From positions 976,714-1,037,730 of the forward strand of contig NZ_LMSC01000007.1 in assembly GCF_001428025.1 (NCBI RefSeq): a stretch of DNA of 61,017 nt. Reading direction: 5' to 3'. Of this stretch, positions 52,432 to 60,653 are shown piece after piece; the first letter of the stretch is position 1; every line of letters begins with the position of its first letter. Source of the stretch: Phycicoccus sp. Soil748 (GTDB taxonomy: Bacteria > Actinomycetota > Actinomycetes > Actinomycetales > Dermatophilaceae). The position numbers and the translations under genes were made by a program. The notes below the pieces were generated by a model. That model searched no databases, was not told the DNA's origin, and saw only the letters and a list, made by a program, of their open reading frames with translations.

Positions 52432-53007
52432 ATGGTGCAGCATGGAGAGATGGCACCGGCTCCCGGCACGTATCGAGTCTCTGACGAATCTGGAGTCGCG
52501 TTCTCCGAGGCGCTGAATCTGTGGGTACCCCTCGCCTATGACTGGCTGATCAAGACCGCTCAGCGATACAACGGCTGGACCACATATCTCGAGTTGACCG
52601 AACACGTGCAGCAAACCTCGGGCGTCAGGACCCGGATGCTGATCGGAAACTGGAGCGGCAAGCTGTTGGAGCGAGTAGCACAGCTCGCCACCGACCGAGG
52701 CGAGGTGCCGCTGACATCGCTTTGTGTCCATCAGAACGGGACCATCGGCATCGGATATCTGCGCGCGCCGAAGTCAGTTGACGTCGATCCAGCAGCCGAC
52801 GTCGACGAGCTGGCTGCGGCTCACCGACTGCTCTGCTACAAGAAGTACGCATCCGATCTGCCTGCTGATGGGGGCAAGCCGGAGTTGACTCCAAAACTGG
52901 CTGAAGCCCGCTCACGACGGACGACCGCGAGTCGGCCTCCTCCGAAGCTTTGCCCCGTTCACTACATCGAACTCTCGATAACCGGCGTGTGCAGTCTCTG
53001 CGATTAG
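52432..53007 (+). CDS. Hypothetical protein with C-terminal Cys pairs
   Basis: 191 aa from the GTG at 52432 (or 185 aa from the ATG at 52450). Middle region WLIKTAQRYNGWTTYLELTE followed by GNWSGKLLERVAQLATDRGE and PLTSLCVHQNGTIGIGY looks like a small alpha/beta fold. The end, KLCPVHYIELSITGVCSLCD, has Cys/His spaced like half a zinc ribbon. No family recognised. Repeat b lies 28 bp after its stop. It could be a defence or DNA-binding accessory protein, but nothing in the sequence proves it. Confidence 0.65.
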   Translation: MVQHGEMAPAPGTYRVSDESGVAFSEALNLWVPLAYDWLIKTAQRYNGWTTYLELTEHVQQTSGVRTRMLIGNWSGKLLERVAQLATDRGEVPLTSLCVHQNGTIGIGYLRAPKSVDVDPAADVDELAAAHRLLCYKKYASDLPADGGKPELTPKLAEARSRRTTASRPPPKLCPVHYIELSITGVCSLCD

Positions 53008-53035
53008 CGTCGACATGGGCGCTTCAGCCCGCAAG

Positions 53036-53048
53036 GCGGCGGAATGAC
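53036..53048 (+). repeat. Module-boundary repeat b: GCGGCGGAATGAC
   Basis: Identical to repeat a, including the preceding AAG. Located between the Cys-rich hypothetical gene and the Arr-like gene. Confidence 0.6.
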
Positions 53049-53064
53049 GCATGACTCGCCACTG

Positions 53065-53463
53065 CTAGTACTTCCACCCGCTCGCCGCCTCTTCCTCGGT
53101 GATCGCTGGGGTTGTGTCGACCACAATCACGCGCGCCGATCGGCAACGAAAAGCGCGCATCCGTTCGGAGTACTCAAGGTCGCGCTCCAGCGTGTCATCA
53201 GGCTCCACCAAGGCAACGATGGGATCGCCCTCGATCCCCGAGTAGTAGGCATGCATCCAGGCAAACTTGGACCTAGTGGTTACGTAGACCCAATCGGCAG
53301 CTTCTGCAGGTGAGGATGCTCCGGGGTACATCAACGCGGTACTCGGCGAGGCTCCCGTAACCGATCTTGGGAGCAGAACGTCCCCGTGCTTCAGCGATGC
53401 CCGAGTTCCGTGCCAGTACCGGACCGGTCTGCCCGGTTTCCAGCTGCCTTCGCTGACGACCAT
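53065..53463 (-). CDS. Arr-like ADP-ribosyltransferase family protein
   Basis: 132 aa. The order RYWHGTRASLKHGDVLLP, VYVTTRSKFAWMHAYYSG, and VALVEPDDTLERDLEYSERM follows that of rifampin ADP-ribosyltransferase (Arr): FYHGTxAxLxxGDLL, VYFTxxxxxAxWxAEL, VEPTGxxExDPN. The H-Y-D/E type NAD-site residues seem to be kept in modified form. Arr proteins inactivate rifamycins, but the family also has stress and toxin-like members, so drug resistance is not proved. The start at 53463 has weak binding sequence. Confidence 0.55.
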   Translation of the reverse strand: MVVSEGSWKPGRPVRYWHGTRASLKHGDVLLPRSVTGASPSTALMYPGASSPAEAADWVYVTTRSKFAWMHAYYSGIEGDPIVALVEPDDTLERDLEYSERMRAFRCRSARVIVVDTTPAITEEEAASGWKY

Positions 53464-53539
53464 AGTGAGACGTTAGCGAAGCGGCGTTCGGCGCGGGCCA
53501 AATCCCAACTTGGGCGGTGAATGCAGCATGCCGTTCGGC

Positions 53540-54367
53540 TTAGCCGAAGCGCAGCACAAGAAGCCCAACGATGCGAACCACGAACTCAGCGTCACGCGTC
53601 TCGGGCGGGGGCCCATGGTGGGCGTCGCTGCGCTGGTTGCGAACAGATGCAATCCAGCGAACGATGGCGTCCACAGCGTCGGCCATAGGTGTATCGATTC
53701 CATCGAGCCAACCGGACTTCCGCGCCTGCTTCACCTGATCGCCGAGTTGGCCCCCCGCGTATCCGAGGTGCTCGAGCAACATCTGGAGTGCCGTCCCTGC
53801 ATCGGTGACGGCGTCCGCCGCGTTACCCGCGGAGAGTTCTTCAAGGGCCTCCCGAAGCTTGTCGTCCACGTGGCGAAGTGCTGGATTGTTCGAGACGAGT
53901 GCCGCGAGTGGTTTATCGATGAGCACGACTGCCCCGAGGTCCTCTCGGAGGATCCCCTCTCGTCCCCGGATTGCGAACTTTGTTTCCGAGAGAATCTCCT
54001 CGACCTCATTCAGGAACACCTCCTCTTCATGACGCTGCCAAGGCAGGCCGGGCAGTCGCGCGTAGCCGTCGGCCCAAGCCCCGACGGCATCCAGAGCAAG
54101 CGGGCACTCCTCGTGAATTATGAATGAGATGAGCTGGTCGAATGGTCGAGCTCGCACCTGCGGGTGGGGTTTGGCGGCACGGAGACTCAGGTCGCCACGC
54201 GCGCCCACCACGAGTTCGATGGCGATGTGGGCCATCTCCTCAGCCGCATTTGGGTATTGCCACTGAGACAGGGTCATCCTCGGCTGATTGCGCTCGACCG
54301 CTAGCGCAAGCTTGTGCCGGATCGGTTCTTCCAGCGGGTCGCGAAACATATAAGGGGCCATCGCCAT
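53540..54367 (-). CDS. Abi_C (HEPN-type) domain protein, abortive-infection-like
   Basis: 275 aa from the ATG at 54365-54367 (MAMAPYMFRDPLEEP). A longer frame reaches 54613 but crosses repeat c and is poor in coding bias. The C-terminal third (AVTDAGTALQMLLEHLGYAG, QVKQARKSGWLDGIDTPMAD, then VRNQRSDAHHG) is the Abi_C pattern; RNQRSDAHH carries the R-x4-6-H motif of HEPN ribonucleases. N-terminal part is unassigned. Such proteins kill or arrest infected cells by cutting RNA. Role is by family inference. Confidence 0.7.
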   Translation of the reverse strand: MAMAPYMFRDPLEEPIRHKLALAVERNQPRMTLSQWQYPNAAEEMAHIAIELVVGARGDLSLRAAKPHPQVRARPFDQLISFIIHEECPLALDAVGAWADGYARLPGLPWQRHEEEVFLNEVEEILSETKFAIRGREGILREDLGAVVLIDKPLAALVSNNPALRHVDDKLREALEELSAGNAADAVTDAGTALQMLLEHLGYAGGQLGDQVKQARKSGWLDGIDTPMADAVDAIVRWIASVRNQRSDAHHGPPPETRDAEFVVRIVGLLVLRFG

Positions 54368-54713
54368 GCCGGCTTGATCGACGGGACGGGCATCGGATGG
54401 GCGGCGCCTCACATATTGGCTGTATAGCGTCACGCGGCCCGGTCGTCGTTCGTCACTCAACGAGGTCGGGTCCTCCGCAGAACGTCGATCCGTTCGTCTG
54501 AACAAGTGCACGCGACTAAGTATGGGCGTGCGCGTGCACTCGGCCGTCGCGACGCGGCGGAATGACTCAGTATCTCGTGGCCACGGCCCGACGTTGGGTA
54601 TCGTTTCCGGCAAGCGGAACCATCAGTTCCTTCGTAGCCGATCGCTATCAGGCGTGAACCGCGTACCGGGCAGGATATGAGCCGGCCGAGTGCGACAAGT
54701 CGAGGACATCGAC
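54368..54713. other. Intergenic region with repeat c
   Basis: About 345 bp without a clear gene; it contains repeat c and the unlikely 5' extension of the Abi_C frame. Confidence 0.4.
54554..54566 (+). repeat. Module-boundary repeat c: GCGGCGGAATGAC
   Basis: Identical to repeats a and b over 13 bp, here preceded by GAC instead of AAG. Lies between the Abi_C gene and the small Cys-rich gene. Confidence 0.6.
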
Positions 54714-54935
54714 ATGTCGGAATGCTCCAAGATCCCCTATGGCAGCCGTGGCGCCGCATTGTTCGCTATGCGTGGCATAGGCCGCGCCTACCGTAGGCGC
54801 GGCCGAACCGGTCCGAGAGGCGCCTACTTCTGCAGTCCGTGTCGCTGTTGGCACCTGACCTCCAGCGCCGGGGTGCAGACGCCCCCGTGGGAGAGGAGCA
54901 GACGAGAAGCCACCGTTCCCACGCGCGGTCGATGA
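54714..54935 (+). CDS. Small zinc-finger-like protein
   Basis: 73 aa from the ATG at 54714 (MSECSKIPYGSRGAALFAMR). The pattern KIPYGSRGAALFAMRGIGRA ... GAYFCSPCRCWHLTSS is that of small actinobacterial/phage proteins with an Arg-rich helix and a CxxCxxWHLT end, which probably bind zinc and nucleic acid. Only one CxxC is complete, the other Cys being in SECSK. No clear binding site. Upstream of the recombinase gene, facing it. Confidence 0.55.
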   Translation: MSECSKIPYGSRGAALFAMRGIGRAYRRRGRTGPRGAYFCSPCRCWHLTSSAGVQTPPWERSRREATVPTRGR

Positions 54936-54968
54936 GTCGCGTTAGAGACCGTCCACGTCACAGGGCCC

Positions 54969-55883
54969 TCAGACGCCTGCGACGTAGGCGGTGAGGAAGT
55001 GAACGCCGTGGCGGTCGAGGTTGCCTCGGGCGCGGTCGTAGTGCTCTGTGGTCCTTGGGTCAGCGTGTCGGGCGAGGATCTGGGCGTCGCGTAGTGGGAC
55101 GCCGGCGTCCAGGGCGTTGGTGATGGCGGCGTGCCGTAGCGAGTGCGGGCTGATGTGACGCGGTATGCCAGCAGCCTTCGCGATCCGGGCGACCATGCGG
55201 TACGCGTCGCGCCGGTCGATGGGGTTACCTGTGAGCGGTCGCAGGATCAGCGGCCCTGTGGTGCGCTGCCCGCGGCACGCCTCGAGGACACGCAGCACGG
55301 GGACCGTGATGGGCATGGTGGCGGGCTTGTTGCCCTTGCCGACCAGGTGCAGCACGCGGTGGCCGCGCATGGTGTCGGCGTAGTCCTCGATCCGAACGGC
55401 TGCGGCTTCCGAGGCGCGGAGGGCGTTGATGCCGAGCAGGAACGCGAGGGCTCCGTGGTGGACGGTGATGGTCTGGGCCACTTGTAGGAACCTGATCAGC
55501 TCGAGCCGGTCCAGACCGTGGGTGCGGGACTCGTCGCGATGCACCTTCGGCAGCCGGGCGTACACGGCCGGGTCGGACCCGATCAGGCCATCAATGTGCG
55601 CGAACCGGAAGAACCCGCGGACCCCGTGCATCATCGTCACCACGGAGGAGTCCATCAGCCCACGGTCACTGAGCCCGCGGATGTACAGCTCGAGGTGGGC
55701 TCGCTGCACACCGGCCAGCGGGTCGAGGCCGTGGCCCTCGCACCAGGTGAACCACTCCCTGAGCTGATAGGCGTATAAGGCGTGAGTGTGCCCGGAGTAT
55801 CGGGCCAAGAAGGAGACCGCCGCGAGCTGGGCGGTCGACATCGACGCGGGCTGGAACGGCAGAAGGATCGTCGTATCGGACAT
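54969..55883 (-). CDS. Tyrosine recombinase/integrase (XerC/D-like)
   Basis: 304 aa, ATG at 55881-55883 with GAGGTGACGCC upstream. N-terminal SAM-like core-binding domain (residues ~15-110) and catalytic domain with all residues: Arg in LLGINALRASEAAAV, Lys in VGKGNKPATMPI, HxxR in SPHSLRHAAIT, His in LARHADPRTT, and the nucleophile Tyr in EHYDRARGNLDR. It is therefore probably active. It is the only recombinase in the window, lying 4.2 kb beyond attR and within the repeat-bounded module array, so it may serve either the island or the array, or be unrelated to both. Confidence 0.9.
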   Translation of the reverse strand: MSDTTILLPFQPASMSTAQLAAVSFLARYSGHTHALYAYQLREWFTWCEGHGLDPLAGVQRAHLELYIRGLSDRGLMDSSVVTMMHGVRGFFRFAHIDGLIGSDPAVYARLPKVHRDESRTHGLDRLELIRFLQVAQTITVHHGALAFLLGINALRASEAAAVRIEDYADTMRGHRVLHLVGKGNKPATMPITVPVLRVLEACRGQRTTGPLILRPLTGNPIDRRDAYRMVARIAKAAGIPRHISPHSLRHAAITNALDAGVPLRDAQILARHADPRTTEHYDRARGNLDRHGVHFLTAYVAGV

Positions 55884-56076
55884 GGCGTCACCTCATGCGG
55901 CGACCGAACACAGGCCAGACCCCGGCGCCGCCCTCGCGGCCAGGCACCCAGACGACCCCGACGGTAGACCCGTGCCGTGGCCGCGGCGCCAAAGGGCAAA
56001 TCCAGCAAACGACGCCTCCGCGGTGCGTAGACAACGTACGGTTCCCGGCGTGCAAGGGGGACCCGACGAGAAGGTC

Positions 56077-56928
56077 ATGCGGCTGCGGTACGCCGGCACC
56101 TGCCGAGTCTGTGGAGCCGGGATCCCGGAGAAGACTCAAGCGGTCTATGAACGACAGACCAAGACCGTCCGCTGCCTGAGCCACGACATGACGGTTCCGC
56201 CTGAATCCACCTCCGCCACGGATGCAGGTCCAGTCACCCTTGAAGGCGTGATGGAGGCGGGACCAGTCGCTAACGCGGTGGTTGAGCCTGGCACCGCCGG
56301 AGCATCAGCTCGTCGGGAGTTCGAGCGTCGCAAGGCCAAGCGTGAGCAGCGCATTCGAACCCAGCATCCGCGGATCGGAGGGTTCCTCCTGGCCATCTCC
56401 GAGGAGCGGCAGTCCACCACCGCTTGGGACACCGGTGCCCTCGGCGAAGAGAAACTCGGCAAAGGCTTGGACCGCTTGGCATGCGACACCATCAAACTGC
56501 TGCACGACCGACGCATCCCGAGGTCCAAGGCGAACATCGACCACATCGCCATGACCGCCAACGGCGTCTACGTCATCGACGCCAAGAAGTACCGCGGCCG
56601 CCCTCAGCTCAAGATCGAAGGCGGCATCCTGCGCCCCCGCGTAGAACGGCTGCTCGTCGGATCCCGCGACTGCACCAAGCTGGTGGACGGCGTGCTCAAA
56701 CAGGTCGACGTGGTCCGCGCAGCTCTTGCGGAGGACGTCCCGGTCCGAGGCGTGCTCTGCTTCGTCGAAGCGGACCGGCCCTTGATCGGAGGAGCCTTCA
56801 CCACGCGCGACGTCCAGGCGCTCTGGCCCAAGAAGCTCTACCCCCAGCTCCAGGCGGAAGGGCCACTGTCCGCGGAAGCCATGGACGACATCCACCGACA
56901 CCTGGCGAAGGCGCTGCCTGCCGCCTGA
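56077..56928 (+). CDS. NERD-domain protein with N-terminal zinc-finger
   Basis: 283 aa from the ATG at 56077 (MRLRYAGTCRVCGAGIP), preceded by GAGAAGGTC; a GTG at 56050 is an alternative. Residues 1-45 form a Cys cluster (GTCRVCG ... TVRCLSH) usual in this group (MRLRYAGxCRxCG). The NERD domain follows: WDTGALGEEKLGKGLDRLAC, ANIDHIAMTANGVYVIDAKKYRG with the D...ExK-like D-A-K core, and WPKKLYPQLQ near the end. Nuclease-related; commonly found beside defence genes. Repeat d starts 13 bp after the stop codon. Confidence 0.85.
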   Translation: MRLRYAGTCRVCGAGIPEKTQAVYERQTKTVRCLSHDMTVPPESTSATDAGPVTLEGVMEAGPVANAVVEPGTAGASARREFERRKAKREQRIRTQHPRIGGFLLAISEERQSTTAWDTGALGEEKLGKGLDRLACDTIKLLHDRRIPRSKANIDHIAMTANGVYVIDAKKYRGRPQLKIEGGILRPRVERLLVGSRDCTKLVDGVLKQVDVVRAALAEDVPVRGVLCFVEADRPLIGGAFTTRDVQALWPKKLYPQLQAEGPLSAEAMDDIHRHLAKALPAA

Positions 56929-56941
56929 AGGATCCCTAGTC

Positions 56942-56954
56942 GCGGCGGAAGGAC
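56942..56954 (+). repeat. Module-boundary repeat d: GCGGCGGAAGGAC
   Basis: One mismatch (T to G) to repeats a-c. Follows the stop of the NERD gene by 13 bp and precedes the pentapeptide-repeat gene. Confidence 0.5.
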
Positions 56955-57103
56955 TCACGTTCAGCGCGTGTCCCTCTTTCGAGGATCGACGGCAGATAGG
57001 GCGGTGGCTGCCGCACCGTCCAGGAGTGGCGTCCATTGTGAATCGCGTGCCGGCGCGGTACACCTGTGCGTAGGCGAATGCGCTTCTGAACGGCGGTCAC
57101 GCC

Positions 57104-58096
57104 TTGACTTGGTCTGGATGGCTTGTAGTGGGCGGTGCCGCCACAGCGATGGCGGTACTGCTGTTGTCACCGGCCCCGAAACGCCTTCAGGCGCTCCGCG
57201 ACCACAAGAGGGTTCAGCGCGCCAAGAATCATCTCCTCCGCCGACTGAGATCACGACGTCGACTGGTGTTGGCGTGCGGGTTCGTTTCATTGGCGGGAGT
57301 CCTCATCCTCGTGGTTTGGATTCTGCCCACGGCGCTGACCAAGCACCCCGTCATCCCAGACGCCGCCGATCGACACAAGGCCGCCGCCGATGCTCGGTCA
57401 GCATTGGTCGCGCTTCTCGTGGCGGCGGGTGCCGGCGGCACTCTTGCCTACACCGCCAGGTCATATCGACTCAATCGAGAGGGACACATCACCGAGCGAT
57501 ACACCAAGGCGGTTGAGCAACTCGGGCACGACACGTTGGCTGTCCGTCTTGGCGCCATGTACGCACTTGAGCGAATTGCCGTTGACTCCCACCGCGATCA
57601 CCAAACAGTGGTCGAGGTTCTCAGCGCCTTCATTCGGAAGACTGCGCCGGAACAAGCGAATGGTCGTCCGGTCGTCGCCCCGGATAGTGAAGCCGCCATG
57701 ACGATCCTCGGCAGGCTCCCTCGTCGTCATGATGTCAATCGGGCCAACCTTCCGGGCGCACACTTGGAAATGGCTGATCTCAGAGGCGCTTTCCTCAACG
57801 GCGCGAACCTTGCTGGCGCGAGCATGATCGGGGCCAAGCTGATCGGCGCCCACCTCAACGGTGCCGACTTGTCCGGCGCTTCCCTGGAAGAGGCGGACCT
57901 AACTGCCGCGTCCGTGAAGTGGGCGAACTTTTCAGGCGCCAACATGGCCGATGCAGACCTCACCCGCACCTCCGTTGAAGGCACGGATCTGTCCCCGGCC
58001 AGATCTCTGATCCAAACCCAAATCGACGCAGCGATCGGTGACTTCGCTACGCGCCTGCCCCTCGGAATTTCAAACCCATGGACGGGTGGGCGCTGA
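57104..58096 (+). CDS. Membrane protein with pentapeptide repeats
   Basis: 330 aa, TTG start at 57104. N-terminal segments (WLVVGGAATAMAVLLLSP; LVLACGFVSLAGVLILVVWI; SALVALLVAAGAGGTLAYTA) place the rest in the cytoplasm; ERYTKAVEQLGHDTLAVRLG follows, a block typical of actinobacterial pentapeptide proteins. The repeats from about residue 205 (VNRANLPGAHLEMADLRGAF, NGANLAGASMIGAKLIGAHL, NGADLSGASLEEADLTAASV) form a right-handed quadrilateral helix. Function unknown; cytoplasmic pentapeptide proteins such as MfpA mimic DNA, but membrane-anchored ones are different. Confidence 0.82.
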   Translation: MTWSGWLVVGGAATAMAVLLLSPAPKRLQALRDHKRVQRAKNHLLRRLRSRRRLVLACGFVSLAGVLILVVWILPTALTKHPVIPDAADRHKAAADARSALVALLVAAGAGGTLAYTARSYRLNREGHITERYTKAVEQLGHDTLAVRLGAMYALERIAVDSHRDHQTVVEVLSAFIRKTAPEQANGRPVVAPDSEAAMTILGRLPRRHDVNRANLPGAHLEMADLRGAFLNGANLAGASMIGAKLIGAHLNGADLSGASLEEADLTAASVKWANFSGANMADADLTRTSVEGTDLSPARSLIQTQIDAAIGDFATRLPLGISNPWTGGR

Positions 58097-58161
58097 AGTC
58101 AAGAGTTGGTCAAATTGGGCGCTTGCGAGAGTCGGAGTCTCGCCCTGGTTGCGCGCCTGAC

Positions 58162-58174
58162 GCGGCGAAATGAC
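58162..58174 (+). repeat. Module-boundary repeat e: GCGGCGAAATGAC
   Basis: One mismatch (G to A) to repeats a-c; between the pentapeptide gene and the PIN gene. Confidence 0.5.
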
Positions 58175-58339
58175 GCGCCTCGAGCACACGCCCGCCGCGG
58201 CATTGTCGGGACAGTCGGGTCGGGCCGACCGAGCAATTTCGCGGAGCTGTCGCACCGCGCGTGTCGATCGGACCCAGCGACCAGTTGGTCGTCGAACCTC
58301 AATCCGCGTGCATCGACACGCTGGGTCGCTTAGGTTGCG

Positions 58340-59200
58340 GTGGCCGTAGCTGAGGCCGTAGACGAGAGGAACTTGTTGATGCTGTTCAGTTCCGTGACAC
58401 CGTTGCCCAATACGGACCTGATGAATGTAATCAGGGTTCTCGAGACGCAGGCTCAAAGTCTCGCGAACCTTCAGGGAAGGGATGCCAGCGACAGGCTTTC
58501 TGCCTACCACAACTGGGCCTCACAAGGGTCGAGCCAGCTGCGGTACGTCGTTGATCTAGCTCAGGTTGAGCACCTCATTGACACGAGACGTCACGACTTT
58601 CTGTTCGACATGTTCGGCGGTCCACAAGCGCTGATCAACTACAGCATCTCCGCTGAGCAGGAAGACCGGGCACGTGTGTTCGCGGAGGCTCTCGACGGGC
58701 TCAGGGCTGTTGCAGAGAGTTGTGGTGCGATGCCGGAGGCCTTGTTCATCCCAGACACGAACATCTACCTTCACCAAGACGTATATTTTCACGAGTTGAA
58801 CTGGCACGAAATCGCAGGGACATCTGACGAGGTCCGAGTGCTTGTCCCGATGGCGGTAATGCGCGAGATCGATAAGGCCAAGCGCGCGCCTGGCAACAAG
58901 ACAGTCAGCTTCACGAATAGGGAAGCGATCCGAGATCGAGCACGCCTCGCCTCCAAGCGCATCCGGACGTCCTTCGAGAACCCCCAGAGCATTCCGGAGT
59001 TGGCGACGGGGGTAACGATGGAGCTGCTGATGGACCCCCGCGGTCACCGAGCAATCGAGGATTCGGACAGCGAGATCATCGACCGTGCGTTGGCGCTGCA
59101 GACTATGGCTGGTCGCAAGGTTTCAGTCGTCACTACTGACGGCAACATGCAGTTCGGCGCGCACGTCGCAGGTCTCGGCGCCATCCTGCTCCCCGGGTGA
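58340..59200 (+). CDS. PIN-domain protein with a long N-terminal region
   Basis: 286 aa from the GTG at 58340; ATG at 58379 (MLFSSVTPL) is an alternative. The C-terminal ~150 residues form a PIN ribonuclease fold: FIPDTNIYLHQ (first Asp), VPMAVMREIDKAKR (Glu), DSDSEIIDRALALQ (Asp), and VVTTDGNMQFGA (last Asp). All four acidic residues are kept. Residues 1-135 are helical and unassigned. VapC toxins are usually about 130 aa and paired with an antitoxin; here there is no partner and the protein is double that length, so it is more likely a defence or RNA-processing nuclease. Confidence 0.82.
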   Translation: MAVAEAVDERNLLMLFSSVTPLPNTDLMNVIRVLETQAQSLANLQGRDASDRLSAYHNWASQGSSQLRYVVDLAQVEHLIDTRRHDFLFDMFGGPQALINYSISAEQEDRARVFAEALDGLRAVAESCGAMPEALFIPDTNIYLHQDVYFHELNWHEIAGTSDEVRVLVPMAVMREIDKAKRAPGNKTVSFTNREAIRDRARLASKRIRTSFENPQSIPELATGVTMELLMDPRGHRAIEDSDSEIIDRALALQTMAGRKVSVVTTDGNMQFGAHVAGLGAILLPG

Positions 59201-59266
59201 GAAGCCTGGCGCTCGTCCGTATCCCAGATAGTCGGCCGACAAGCGCGGACCCGTAGCCGAGCGATC

Positions 59267-59279
59267 GCGGCGAAAGGAC
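59267..59279 (+). repeat. Module-boundary repeat f: GCGGCGAAAGGAC
   Basis: Two mismatches to repeats a-c. Its AAGGACG pairs with CGTCCTT just downstream (3-nt loop), and the outer CGGCG with a later CGCCG, so the copy lies in a strong imperfect hairpin. Confidence 0.5.
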
Positions 59280-59372
59280 GCTCCGTCCTTCGCTCGCCGA
59301 GGCCGCAGAACCGGGAGGTGGCTACAGGAGGCGTCGGCGGCCTATCCCTGCGCGCCACCCGAGTGGTTCCGC

Positions 59373-60653
59373 CTATCCCCTTAGGGCTCTAAGCGCCAAG
59401 GCGGCGCCCTCGCCGCCGATCGCGTAGCTCTCTTCATCACTGTCGAGAGACACTCCGATATCCAGCCTTCTCGACGCAAGTGATGCTTGGGCTCCCAGGA
59501 CATCGCGGGCGTCGCCCCGTGTCAGCGCGTCATCAACTTCTGCGATCACCCCCAAGAAGACCTCCAAGTCGCCACCAGGCATGCTTACCCGACTTCTTAC
59601 ACCGCGCGCCGTCAGCCCAGACTCCATCTCGATCGTCACTCGCGGGCGCCGATCCTCGGTCGAGCGGGCCCGTCTGCGCTTCAACACGTCCGGCGCCCAC
59701 CGCAGATAGGCGTCCTGATTCTCAGACAAGTCCGCCAAGCTGGCCCACGATCCAAGAAGACTGGCACCAGCCAGCCTTTCAGCTCTGATGTCAGGCTCGC
59801 TGCCGACATCGAGATCGCGATTGGCATCCAGGCCGCCGATGACATCGTCCACAATGAAATCGGGTTGCGTCTCTTCGGCTGCGTCCCCTGGGCCATCGCC
59901 GTCCCGTGAAAGTTCCAGCTCGAGGGCATTGGCATAGAAGGCCGAGGCGTTCATAACCGTGCTGATCGCGTAGCGCTCAGCTTGCGCGCCGCCAACGGAG
60001 ATGCCGTTCAGCTGCAGGCTCGCGTGTGCAAGCTGCTCGATGCTATGCCTGACTGACTTGGTGCCCTTGCTTTCGAGAAGGCTTAAGTGGCCGCCTGGAC
60101 TGCCCGGGAACGTCGTGACGGCAATGTAGTCGGGCCTGTTGTTTCCTCTCCGGCCAACTCCATGAGGGACTCCGTTGACGAGCACGTAGTTGTCATCCAG
60201 TGCAACGTCAACATCCACAAACTGCGTGACGGCGTGTGGCCCAAAACGTCTCGTCAAGTGGCTTTCCAGCACAGAGGTAGAAAAGCCGATACCCAGTTCC
60301 TCGCTTAGAACTCGCCGCTGATTGTGAGCCACACTGCGCCCCGCCTCCGATAGCCTGTAGCACGGTCGCGCCACGTGCAGGCGCGGCTCAAAGACCCCGA
60401 TGTACCGCCACTTCGCCCACTTGAGGTAGGCCTCATACACATCGGCTCGATACCGGGGCGCAGTCGCCTTCGCCAGATTGAGCAGTACGTCGGCAGGGCG
60501 TAGCGGCGTCAGCCGATTCAGCGCCGGGACGGGGACCAGCCCCCCACCACCTGGGGGCGCGCTGGCGTTGACGGCAGCGGCCAGAACGCGGGTGCTCTTG
60601 ACCTGCAAGTCGGGTCGGCTGTTCATGATCCGGATGGCCGTGAAGATATCCAT
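59373..60653 (-). CDS. Uncharacterised protein, possible PD-(D/E)XK-like core
   Basis: 426 aa from the ATG at 60651-60653 (MDIFTAIRIMNSRPDLQV); the frame stays open to 60731, which would add 26 residues. The centre reads RGNNRPDYIAVTTFPGSPGG then LSLLESKGTKSVRHSIEQLA, i.e. PD-x(n)-ESK, the pattern of the PD-(D/E)XK nuclease superfamily. The N-terminal region (VLLNLAKATAPRYRADVYEA) could be a winged helix. Acidic linker after 290. No named family. A nuclease in a defence setting is possible; the motif alone does not prove it. Confidence 0.6.
   Translation of the reverse strand: MDIFTAIRIMNSRPDLQVKSTRVLAAAVNASAPPGGGGLVPVPALNRLTPLRPADVLLNLAKATAPRYRADVYEAYLKWAKWRYIGVFEPRLHVARPCYRLSEAGRSVAHNQRRVLSEELGIGFSTSVLESHLTRRFGPHAVTQFVDVDVALDDNYVLVNGVPHGVGRRGNNRPDYIAVTTFPGSPGGHLSLLESKGTKSVRHSIEQLAHASLQLNGISVGGAQAERYAISTVMNASAFYANALELELSRDGDGPGDAAEETQPDFIVDDVIGGLDANRDLDVGSEPDIRAERLAGASLLGSWASLADLSENQDAYLRWAPDVLKRRRARSTEDRRPRVTIEMESGLTARGVRSRVSMPGGDLEVFLGVIAEVDDALTRGDARDVLGAQASLASRRLDIGVSLDSDEESYAIGGEGAALALRALRG

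Noticed and set aside
54368-54613. Upstream extension of the Abi_C gene
   Set aside because: The extension is rich in Arg and Thr without family similarity and contains the boundary repeat, so the start at 54367 is preferred.
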